NCBI GenBank assembly: GCA_030425645.1
Contig: JAUHZK010000006.1
Span: forward strand, 186,001-250,000
Length of the DNA stretch: 64,000 nucleotides
From: Gammaproteobacteria bacterium
Lineage (GTDB): Bacteria > Pseudomonadota > Gammaproteobacteria > JAPPPA01
Direction of reading: 5' to 3'
The position numbers and the translations under genes were made by a program. Below the pieces are notes generated by a model, which worked only from the letters and a program-made list of their open reading frames with translations, was not told the DNA's origin and did not search any database. This document shows positions 45,506 through 52,533 of this stretch, piece by piece (positions within the stretch are counted from its first letter, which is position 1; every line of letters begins with the position of its first letter).

Positions 45506-45995
45506 TATGGAATTACACGGTATGTCTTTTCGTATCCTCGACAAAGAAGATTTATGCCAAGTAAAACCTGGAGAGATCAGTATTCACACTAAAGGCGCGG
45601 ATGTACCTACGATGGGTATTGCCAAGGGCTTGCTCGATTTGTTTTTGGCTCCCAAGTTAATTGGCCTAGATTCCACTCTTATCAAGGAGGTTTTCGAACT
45701 TTCGAGTAAGTTTATGGCTCACGCGGGGTACTTGCAGGAGGGAAAAACAACAGTTCCTGACAATGATTTGAATACTGCGAGTAGCTTGCTCGCGATACTA
45801 ACGGTATCTCCTCAAATGAATATAAATGACGTACTCGATAGCTGGCGGGCGTCCATTGCAGACTCCTTGAAAGATCGTTGCACGTGGTGTTTTACGATGA
45901 TCGTAGAGACTGATTTGACCACTCCTTTCGAGAATGTATATTGGTCTGGACCTCGGTCACATAGCTTGGGCAGCAACAACGGGGAGGCGCAATAA
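45498..45995 (+). CDS. hypothetical protein, second gene of WYL-nuclease operon
   Basis: 165 aa, soluble. Not recognised. Mixed alpha/beta appearance: MELHGMSFRILDKEDLCQVKPG at the start and a helical centre (MGIAKGLLDLFLAPKLIG; VFELSSKFMAHAGYLQEG). I chose the ATG at 45498 because GAGGTGG lies upstream and it overlaps the previous stop by 8 bp; an ATG at 45507 is also possible. The stop shares a base with the WYL gene start (TAATG). Confidence 0.7.
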   Translation: MISMELHGMSFRILDKEDLCQVKPGEISIHTKGADVPTMGIAKGLLDLFLAPKLIGLDSTLIKEVFELSSKFMAHAGYLQEGKTTVPDNDLNTASSLLAILTVSPQMNINDVLDSWRASIADSLKDRCTWCFTMIVETDLTTPFENVYWSGPRSHSLGSNNGEAQ

Positions 45996-47017
45996 TGGCG
46001 AAGACAACAGAAACGCTGTACAGGCAATGGGAGCTTCTGCGGTCTATACCGACCTTTCCTCGTAAGGCATCTACACGCAATTTGGCTGAGCTATTGGCGC
46101 GGGAAGGATACGAATGTAGTAAACGAACGGTAGAACGTGACCTCGAGCGTTTGGGCGCTGTCTTTACCGTTGAGTGTGAAGTAGAAAACGGCAGCAACTA
46201 TTGGTGGCGTGAAAAAGGCGCAGTCGACGACAGCTTGATCGTGCTGACGCCAACCGCGGCTTTGGCCATGGTACTAGCGCTACCGTATTTAGAAGGCTTG
46301 TTGGCGCCTAAGTTCGTTGAGCGATTAGACCCTTGGGTTAAGCATGCAAAAAATGTACTTGATAGCCCGAACCGGAAGGAATTTCAGGTGATTTCTAATC
46401 GAGTTATCTCGGTCACTAGAGGTCCAACGCTAAAGGCACCAGATGTAGATGCATTGGTATTAAATGTTATCTATCAAGCATTAGCTGATAAACATCTAGT
46501 AGAAATCGAGCATGTCCCACGTGAAGCCAATAGCGCTAAAAAATATCAGCTAATGGCTGCAGGTATTGTTAACCGGGAGGGCGTGTTGTACTTAGTGGCT
46601 AGTACGGAAAAGCAACCCGATAAGCTGCGTCAGTTTGCACTGCACAGGACATTAAGCGCCCGCACATTACCAATGCCTTACGAGCCATTACGACTTTCCG
46701 AGTTTCAAAACTATGTCCAGCGTGAGTTTAGCTACCCAACTATGGAGCAAAAGGCTGAAACTATTTATGTAGAGCTCGCCTTTACGGATTATGTTGGTAA
46801 GCATTTGTTTGAGCGCCCCTTGTCTGACGATCAGCAAATAGAATTTGATCCAGATGGTGGTGATTGTGTATTGACGGCCACAGTGAAAAACAACCAAGAG
46901 TTCCGTTGGTGGTTGCTAGGTTTTGGCAGCAATGTCGAGGTGATAGCTCCAGCTGAACTGCGTCAAGAAATAGCTCAAGAAATAGCTGATATGCACAGCT
47001 ACTACGGTGAAGATTAA
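45995..47017 (+). CDS. WYL domain transcriptional regulator
   Basis: 340 aa. N-terminal winged helix (about 22-55: TRNLAELLAREGYECSKRTVERDLERLG), central WYL domain (about 150-235, with GVLYLVASTEKQPDKLRQFALHR) and a C-terminal WCX part. Proteins of this build (for example BrxR and CapW) repress defence operons and bind inverted repeats. The only recognisable DNA-binding regulator in the island, so it is the likely reader of the five CGWC-N7-GWCG dyads. Encoded within the operon it would control. Confidence 0.9.
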   Translation: MAKTTETLYRQWELLRSIPTFPRKASTRNLAELLAREGYECSKRTVERDLERLGAVFTVECEVENGSNYWWREKGAVDDSLIVLTPTAALAMVLALPYLEGLLAPKFVERLDPWVKHAKNVLDSPNRKEFQVISNRVISVTRGPTLKAPDVDALVLNVIYQALADKHLVEIEHVPREANSAKKYQLMAAGIVNREGVLYLVASTEKQPDKLRQFALHRTLSARTLPMPYEPLRLSEFQNYVQREFSYPTMEQKAETIYVELAFTDYVGKHLFERPLSDDQQIEFDPDGGDCVLTATVKNNQEFRWWLLGFGSNVEVIAPAELRQEIAQEIADMHSYYGED

Positions 47018-47044
47018 AAAAACAAAGGAATGAAGGTGAATCAA

Positions 47045-47389
47045 ATGACCAAAAACTTTTCGTTGACTTGCAACGATAACGGGGAAATCACCGAATACGT
47101 AGCAACCGTTACTAGCCAAGTCGTTTCGGAAAATCGAGTAGCTCTGGAGTTCTCCGGTCATGATGAGGGGGATCCCTTTGTCGGGAACTGCTCTTTGGTC
47201 AGAAAAGGGTGCGAGTTATCAGGTAAAGGAGAGTTTCGTTATCTTGATGCGGACGAAGAGGAAACTGTTGGAGCCGTTATCACTGCCGTCATTTCCGACG
47301 TCGAAGGTAGCTGGGAAGTAGAAGGGTCGTGGCTTGATGAAGGGGATGATGAGCCTTACGAGCTTTTTGTTGAGTTGGTGAATTCATAG
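47045..47389 (+). CDS. hypothetical acidic protein
   Basis: 114 aa, very acidic (EEET, DEGDDEPYELFVEL), predicted beta-rich, no signal. Not recognised. I chose the ATG at 47045, with AAGGTG 6 bp upstream; an ATG at 47030 has its AAAGGA too close. It follows the WYL gene by 27 bp in the same direction. Confidence 0.65.
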   Translation: MTKNFSLTCNDNGEITEYVATVTSQVVSENRVALEFSGHDEGDPFVGNCSLVRKGCELSGKGEFRYLDADEEETVGAVITAVISDVEGSWEVEGSWLDEGDDEPYELFVELVNS

Positions 47390-47449
47390 CTAAACGACCC
47401 TAAGCAGTCATCCATTTATTTAAAAGCTATAACAAAGAAAGGAGCGAGT

Positions 47450-48793
47450 ATGTCTCATGCCAATGAAAACCGGTTGAAACTGAGCAGCAACGATAGAAAA
47501 AGTTTGGAAGCGCTTTTTTCAAGCCCCGAATTTCAGTCGCTTGAGGCGAATAACCAGTTCGCCAATTCGTTTGAGTTGAATACGCCAACTGAAACTGACC
47601 ATTGTCGGATATTAGCGTGGTTGTTAGATCCGACTGAAACTCATGGTTTGGGAACAAAGTGTTTGGCTGCATTGTATAGCGCAGCTAAGTCGGCTAATGA
47701 AAGTGCTACTTTCTTTAAGTCGTTATCATTGGCCGCTTTGTTGCAAACCGCCCAGGGGGTGCAGGTGGTTTGCGAGCAGCCTACGCACAAAGGAGGGCGG
47801 GTAGATCTTGTTGTTTATGGTGTTGAAGGTGATTGGGCGATAGTCATCGAAGTGAAATACGGTGCCAAGCTAATGCACAATCAACTCGAAGGCTACAGTG
47901 AGTGGATTGAGCAGGAGTTAATTCCTAATAGCGATATTAATGCCGATAAGGTGTTAAGAGTCTATCTTGATCGTTGGCTTGCTGAGCCGCTAGATGAGCC
48001 AAAAAACTGGATCTCTCTCAGTTATGAGTGGCTTTGGGTAATGTTGGCGCCTGAGATCGAATCTGGTCGAGTTCATCGCGAACAGCAGAAATTTCTGGCC
48101 GATTATATTGGTTATTGTGCCGATGACGGGGAGTTATCGGCTTGGTATCCAAATGTGGACAATGTGGCGCCCAAACTCGTTGAACAAAACTTTTTTAATG
48201 ATATGCAGCTTGCCGCGGGAGTTTTAAGGGATATTAATTCAAATAAGCGTGGGCGGCATCAATCAGGCATGCCTTGCATACTGGCTGCTCCTCCCCAGGA
48301 TAGAGCGTTACTCACTCACTTGTACCGCAACCGCTTTTTAATAGAAGAGCTAGAAAGCTACTCTGGAGCCTACGTATTGGGATTAGAGCTTCAAAAGCTG
48401 TATCCAGGGCTGGAAGTGGATCCTCACGAAGATTTCCTAGACTTGCGTCTGACGCAATGGCGACGCTTTGGTGATTCTGAAGATTGGCCCGTTAAAATTC
48501 AGCTTTACAAAAAGACGCGCGAGTCTGGCGACAGTAACGAAGTAAACACTTTCATGTATAAATATCAGATTTACTTTTGTTTGGACATGGAATGTTGTCG
48601 TGATAGGTACGTTGAAAGGCTTAGCAAAATTCCAACGCAGTTGTTTAAAAGCCGTGCTAAAACCAACCTTAGATGGACATTGGATCGGGAAACAGATTTT
48701 GAAACTTCCGATGTTTGGCCTAGAGCGGAATTTTTAGAAGATACAATCGCGAAACTTACTTTAGAGCTTGAAAGCATCTTAAGTTCTACTTAG
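47450..48793 (+). CDS. PD-(D/E)XK nuclease superfamily protein
   Basis: 447 aa. The N-terminal third has the PDDEXK_4 (PF14281-like) pattern: Glu48 in NTPTETDHCRILAWLLDP, then HGLG (about 65), Asp119 in GGRVDLVVYG, and the E134-x-K136 pair in WAIVIEVKYGAKL, followed by a Gln (HNQLEGY, 145). Family members occur in defence islands and in restriction-like systems. The rest of the protein is unassigned. AAAGGAGCG precedes the ATG; last gene of the operon, 60 bp after the acidic protein. Confidence 0.87.
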   Translation: MSHANENRLKLSSNDRKSLEALFSSPEFQSLEANNQFANSFELNTPTETDHCRILAWLLDPTETHGLGTKCLAALYSAAKSANESATFFKSLSLAALLQTAQGVQVVCEQPTHKGGRVDLVVYGVEGDWAIVIEVKYGAKLMHNQLEGYSEWIEQELIPNSDINADKVLRVYLDRWLAEPLDEPKNWISLSYEWLWVMLAPEIESGRVHREQQKFLADYIGYCADDGELSAWYPNVDNVAPKLVEQNFFNDMQLAAGVLRDINSNKRGRHQSGMPCILAAPPQDRALLTHLYRNRFLIEELESYSGAYVLGLELQKLYPGLEVDPHEDFLDLRLTQWRRFGDSEDWPVKIQLYKKTRESGDSNEVNTFMYKYQIYFCLDMECCRDRYVERLSKIPTQLFKSRAKTNLRWTLDRETDFETSDVWPRAEFLEDTIAKLTLELESILSST

Positions 48794-48841
48794 CTTGACA
48801 TAAGCTGTGGTCGACGATTGACGCCGGCCACAGCTTCCGCA

Positions 48842-49255
48842 TTATTCGGCGTAATCAACTAATAAATCCGGCACTTTCTTTTTACCGCCCAAAGCGTTTT
48901 TAAGTGTTCGGTAGCCCCAGAATCGGGCTTTGACGGTTACTTGGTCTCCTGCGATAAAGCCTTGCGGTTCGTTAAAAGTTAACACTAAGACTTTGTTACC
49001 GCTTAGACCCGGAAACGGAAGAGTATCTAGTACAAAGTGTTTGCCATCTAGGCGGGTCGTAATTTCGCCATCCGTGAATAGTAAATCGCCTTTTTTATAT
49101 TGTTCAGCTAGGGCTTTGCGATAATTTAGCTTTGTAGCTGCAGCGTATTCTTCTTGGCTTGGTGGTGCCGGCGGCGGTGGGCTGGGCATAGTTAACGCCG
49201 TAAAAACCATCACGGTTACGAAGGTCAGAGCCGACCACTTCAAAAATTTTTTCAT
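48842..49255 (-). CDS. exported or membrane-anchored OB-fold-like protein
   Basis: 137 aa. N-terminal hydrophobic segment (about 7-24), a Pro-rich linker (PSPPPPAPPS), then a beta-rich domain with KKGDLLFTDGEITTRLDGKHFVL and GDQVTVKARFWGYRTLKNALGG, which suggests an OB fold of the tRNA_anti-like kind. Function unknown. Its Shine-Dalgarno (GGAGTG) can pair with CACTCC just upstream. A dyad site lies 43 bp before the start. Confidence 0.68.
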   Translation of the reverse strand: MKKFLKWSALTFVTVMVFTALTMPSPPPPAPPSQEEYAAATKLNYRKALAEQYKKGDLLFTDGEITTRLDGKHFVLDTLPFPGLSGNKVLVLTFNEPQGFIAGDQVTVKARFWGYRTLKNALGGKKKVPDLLVDYAE

Positions 49256-49298
49256 TGTTCACTCCTTAAGGTTGGAGTGGGTACCTTGAATGCGCCTA

Positions 49299-49315
49299 GC
49301 GACTATTACAGTCGC
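49299..49315. promoter_or_regulatory. island dyad site 2 (GCGACT-N5-AGTCGC)
   Basis: Perfect 6-bp inverted repeat; read on the minus strand, its centre is GTAAT, identical to site 1. It lies 43 bp before the gene starting at 49255 (minus). Confidence 0.6.
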
Positions 49316-49471
49316 ACTTTGGAGATGTCGTGCCTTTTGGGCTTGGCAATCGTTTGGGACCTTTCGTTGTGATTTGTCGTTGCCTATCAATGTGATGTGT
49401 TTTGTCGTGGTCCTGATGCTGGTTAACGGCTAGGTATCTTCCTGGATCAGCAAATGGCGCACTATTTCTTA

Positions 49472-49488
49472 ACGACGGTTATTGTCGC
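49472..49488. promoter_or_regulatory. island dyad site 5 (ACGACG-N5-TGTCGC)
   Basis: Same spacing and core (CGAC-N7-GTCG) as the other sites, with imperfect outer bases. 72 bp before the TTG at 49561. Its right arm forms a -35 TTGTCG placed 17 bp from TATAGC. Confidence 0.5.
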
Positions 49489-49560
49489 TAGGTGCTACTA
49501 CGCTTATAGCCTGCGTCACCTATTGAAAACTTGGGAGGCTACTTGATAGGAGGGATTGGG

Positions 49561-50316
49561 TTGCCGCAAAAATTAGGCGTGGAAAAAGAAAGTAGGTCGC
49601 TGGGGCTTCTCTGCTGCCAACAGTTTTGGGAGCAACATCCTTTGCATTTTCCGCAATTGAATTTTTGTATTCAGTTGCTCGGCGAGCAAGGAGCGGCTTT
49701 AAGCTTGCGATCTCCACCGGTGTTCTGGATTTTAGCCATGGTGCTGGAAGAGAAATTTAGTGAGCCGAAAAAGGGACTAACATGCTGGTTAAGTGAGTTA
49801 AAGAAGGCCTTGCTGGGCGTTAAGCCCGATGTCGCCGTTCTTAAGTTTTTGTCGTTCCCAAGGTATGCGCTAGCCGCGGAAATATTACGTCATTTTCCAG
49901 TCTGGCATTTGGGCCAATCGTCGGGCGCTGAAATAATTAGTATGGCCAAAGTAGGTGAGCTACGACCTTTAGCAGCAGCTATACCCGGAAATGATATAGG
50001 GCGCTTAGGCATTCTAGATGGCTGGTTTGAAATTCAACAAGAGGGATTGGTTACTGATAGCTTATTAGTTGAGCTTTTTGATTTGACCGCGCACGAAGCA
50101 GAGGCCTATAGGCTAGCCGTTTACGAAAATTTCCTATTAAGCCGGCCGCACGCGAGGCCGCGATACCGCAGCCTAGTGGATGTAAATCGGCATCGGCTAC
50201 GTTTACTTCAAAAGTTATTCACTAGGGAGCAATTGAGAATGATGTACTTCGGGTGCCCTGCGTACCAACGTTTGGCAAAGTTGCTAAATAACGCTGCATT
50301 AGCGGCGGCGTCCTAA
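49561..50316 (+). CDS. hypothetical protein, paralogue of the PcfJ-like protein's N-terminal half
   Basis: 251 aa, helical, no signal. Its middle (PPVFWILAM ... LKFLSFPRYALAAEILRHFP ... VTDSLLVELFDL) aligns by eye with residues 97-215 of the PcfJ-like protein at 52534 (APFVMWLLA ... VRWLDMPSPKSSARLLASVP ... VSNSLLIDLAKA), but it lacks the PcfJ-type C-terminal domain. I chose the TTG at 49561 because a perfect AGGAGGG (49548-49554) lies 6 bp upstream; in-frame TTGs at 49531 and 49543 lack this. Converges with the HEPN gene, overlapping 4 bp. Confidence 0.68.
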   Translation: MPQKLGVEKESRSLGLLCCQQFWEQHPLHFPQLNFCIQLLGEQGAALSLRSPPVFWILAMVLEEKFSEPKKGLTCWLSELKKALLGVKPDVAVLKFLSFPRYALAAEILRHFPVWHLGQSSGAEIISMAKVGELRPLAAAIPGNDIGRLGILDGWFEIQQEGLVTDSLLVELFDLTAHEAEAYRLAVYENFLLSRPHARPRYRSLVDVNRHRLRLLQKLFTREQLRMMYFGCPAYQRLAKLLNNAALAAAS

Positions 50317-50960
50317 ACTACTGGATAGTAGGCGTCGCCCCATAAGGTGCCGGGGTTGCGCATCATCATTTCAATTATCAGCGGTACCAGCTGGCTCAGT
50401 ATTTGGCATCCTAGTTTTAGCTGCTCTCTATTGACCGCTCCAGCGCAGGTAGCGCCGCCGTGTACCAGTTGGTTACGTAGGGTATATAGCGGTACAAATA
50501 AGATACCCAAAAACTTGGCCGTATCTTGCTGGGCCAGCGCTTGGTTTGCGGCGCTACGGTGTTTGCTAAAGCGCTGTTGCCATTCTGACTCCGTGCACAG
50601 GCCGTTGTGGTAATCCCAGAATGGCTGAAACACAAATTTGTTGTCTAACAAAATGCGGTATTTATCGCTGTATTCTTGCCAAATCAGGTTGGCGATTCGG
50701 TTGTCGGTATCCAGTTCACAAATTTTTCGCAGAAAGTCTTGCAAGGCGTGGCTTTCGGATGGTCGCTGGAAGCTCGCCAAGTCATTTGCATAGGCGGCGT
50801 TGAAGGCTATCCATAGGAAAATGTATTGCGCGTCTTCGTCTCCTTGGCTGGCTTCTGCTTTCTGCAGCCAGCTTAATGCCCGATGCGAACGCAGGCCTAA
50901 GGCGTCGGGGAACGTGTCTCTATTCGAGCGTTGATACTCTTTGAGTTCTGAGTATTTCAT
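50313..50960 (-). CDS. HEPN domain protein
   Basis: 215 aa. ALSWLQKAEASQGDEDAQYIFLWIAFNAAY (written in parts: WLQKAE, DEDAQYIFLWIAFNAAYA) followed by the RNxxxH motif R162-N-Q-L-V-H167 (LYTLRNQLVHGG). HEPN proteins with this motif are metal-independent RNases found in toxin-antitoxin, CRISPR and abortive-infection systems. No nucleotidyltransferase partner (MNT) is adjacent. Third gene of a minus-strand group with the two unknown genes upstream, 103 bp after the previous stop. Confidence 0.8.
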   Translation of the reverse strand: MKYSELKEYQRSNRDTFPDALGLRSHRALSWLQKAEASQGDEDAQYIFLWIAFNAAYANDLASFQRPSESHALQDFLRKICELDTDNRIANLIWQEYSDKYRILLDNKFVFQPFWDYHNGLCTESEWQQRFSKHRSAANQALAQQDTAKFLGILFVPLYTLRNQLVHGGATCAGAVNREQLKLGCQILSQLVPLIIEMMMRNPGTLWGDAYYPVV

Positions 50961-51063
50961 ACCGGCTTTGCGATAGTAGTTTCGCGCTGATTCTATTTGG
51001 CGGCGAGATTGCTGGCAATTGTTTGGTTGTTGCGCTGCCGGAGTTGCTGTTGGGAAAATTTAC

Positions 51064-51696
51064 TTAAAGCGAAATTACAGGCTTGAAACGAAAAGAGGGC
51101 GTAATTTCTAGGCTGACCTGGTCGATGCGCAACAGATTTGCGGCGCCAAATGGGTGGTAGGGCGCCAAGTGCTGCCGCCTAGGGTAAAGCAGCTGTAGAG
51201 CCGGTTGGCTTAGTTTTTTCACAGGTAGCCATTTGGGTAGCCTGTTCTCATACTGCAAACAATCAAGCTCGCTGTTTAGGACTCGGTCGTTGTGGGTTTT
51301 TTCCGCTTGCCAGCGCTGTATTTCTTGTTCAAATGATGATGGCTTGCCGATACGCCAGCAGTCATAGCTGTTGGCAATAACGTTGTCCTGTTCATCGTTG
51401 TAGTGCGGGTCGGATTCGGCCAACCAAGCGGTTAGCTGCCACGTAATTTGTCTTTCACCAGCGTCGTGGTGATGTTCGCAAAGCTGCTTTAGCTGCCTCG
51501 GAAACTCATTTAGATACTGCTGCTGGCGGGTATGAATAATCTCAATGGTAGTAATGATGCGCTGCCTAGCAGGCACGTCTAGGCTGGCTAGTTCGGCGTA
51601 AGGCGCGTTAGCGATCACATCTACTGTTTGCGCCTGCTCAGACTCGTTTGAATATGAGAACGGAGGTCGGCGACGCCAATAAAAATTGAAAAACAT
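51064..51696 (-). CDS. hypothetical protein
   Basis: 210 aa, rich in Trp, His and Gln, no signal or clear membrane helix. Not recognised. N-terminus MFFNFYWRRRPPFSYS, centre with RQITWQLTAWLAESDPHYND, C-terminus with RIDQVSLEITPSFRFKPV. No good Shine-Dalgarno; it starts 53 bp after the gene at 51750, so it may depend on read-through from it. Confidence 0.62.
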   Translation of the reverse strand: MFFNFYWRRRPPFSYSNESEQAQTVDVIANAPYAELASLDVPARQRIITTIEIIHTRQQQYLNEFPRQLKQLCEHHHDAGERQITWQLTAWLAESDPHYNDEQDNVIANSYDCWRIGKPSSFEQEIQRWQAEKTHNDRVLNSELDCLQYENRLPKWLPVKKLSQPALQLLYPRRQHLAPYHPFGAANLLRIDQVSLEITPSFRFKPVISL

Positions 51697-51749
51697 AGTT
51701 CGCGTTTTGTTTGGTTGGGTTGGTGTCGGGTTGGACTGGCTGTGCGCCT

Positions 51750-52370
51750 TTAGCCTTCCGCAAATAGTTCGCCTTGCAAATCAACCCGAATATCAATCGA
51801 AAAAGAATGAATGCGTAGCATTTGATTGATATAGCGGTATCCGTGCATGCCTTCTTTGCCAAGCAACTCGAAAAATGGTCGGCTAACGCTCAATTTGCGA
51901 AATGCTTCGGGAATGTCGGGGGAGTCATACAGCTCTTCAAACCATTGTTGGATGTGCTGCTTATCTAAGTCTGACTGGGCTTTCTCCTCTGAAATGAGTT
52001 TGCGTACAGCTTCACGATCGCCATTGGCACCGTCGAGAGAGTAGGATTTTGAATAGCTAAATAGTAGGTTTTCTGACGCCGCGCGGTATTCAGTGTCGCT
52101 GGGTCCAATATGAATGTTTAGCGTGGCGTCTATATTGGCGCTGTGTATCCAGTCCAGTGGGTCTTGTATTCGCAGGCCAGCATCTTGAAGTGATTTGTTG
52201 AATGCCTTGTCGCATTCGCACTGGGCTTGATTGAGTGCCGCGTTAATTTCAAGTAAACGCGGCAGGTGTTCGCAAATCCAGTCGCGATTGTTGTCGTCAA
52301 AAGCACGGGTTTGTTTGGGAATCCAAGAAATATGCGTGTTCGGTGATTTAGCTTCAAAAAGATAGCTCAT
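51750..52370 (-). CDS. hypothetical protein, first gene of HEPN operon
   Basis: 206 aa, soluble and acidic. Not recognised. N-terminus MSYLFEAKSPNTHISWIPKQ; C-terminal half helical, ending in a segment with IHSFSIDIRVDLQGELF. First of three minus-strand genes ending with the HEPN gene. Dyad site 3 lies 57 bp upstream of its start. Confidence 0.65.
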   Translation of the reverse strand: MSYLFEAKSPNTHISWIPKQTRAFDDNNRDWICEHLPRLLEINAALNQAQCECDKAFNKSLQDAGLRIQDPLDWIHSANIDATLNIHIGPSDTEYRAASENLLFSYSKSYSLDGANGDREAVRKLISEEKAQSDLDKQHIQQWFEELYDSPDIPEAFRKLSVSRPFFELLGKEGMHGYRYINQMLRIHSFSIDIRVDLQGELFAEG

Positions 52371-52427
52371 AACTTTTTCATCGGCCCAGAAGTTATTGGC
52401 GTTGCGAGCTAACTTTATGACTGCCTT

Positions 52428-52444
52428 ACGACAGATACTGACGT
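52428..52444. promoter_or_regulatory. island dyad site 3 (ACGACA-N5-TGACGT)
   Basis: Dyad with core CGAC-N7-GACG, 57 bp before the gene starting at 52370 (minus). Centre is GATAC. Confidence 0.5.
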
Positions 52445-52473
52445 GGAACCGTGGCTATATATGTGGGGATGCA

Positions 52474-52490
52474 GCGACATCAGTTGACGC
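52474..52490. promoter_or_regulatory. island dyad site 4 (GCGACA-N5-TGACGC)
   Basis: Dyad with the same right arm (TGACGC) as site 1, 43 bp before the PcfJ-like gene at 52534. With site 3 it makes a pair in one divergent promoter region, one site per direction. Confidence 0.55.
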
Positions 52491-52533
52491 GGCCGTGGCT
52501 AAAACTGCTTTGCGATTAACTTAGGAGAATCGT

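Larger units (their letters stand above)
49256..49560. other. 305-bp intergenic regulatory region
   Basis: No gene visible. It separates a minus-strand gene (starting 49255) and a plus-strand gene (49561) and holds one dyad site for each (49299-49315 and 49472-49488), plus a candidate promoter TTGTCG-N17-TATAGC whose -35 is the right arm of the second site. Confidence 0.6.

Noticed and set aside
47391-47415. Dyad-like CGAC-N8-GTCA before the nuclease gene
   Set aside because: Spacing and right half do not match; the nuclease gene is inside the first operon and would not need its own site.
48794-48835. Sixth dyad site (GTCGACGATTGACGC)
   Set aside because: The half-sites are separated by 4 rather than 7 bases and it lies downstream of genes on both sides.
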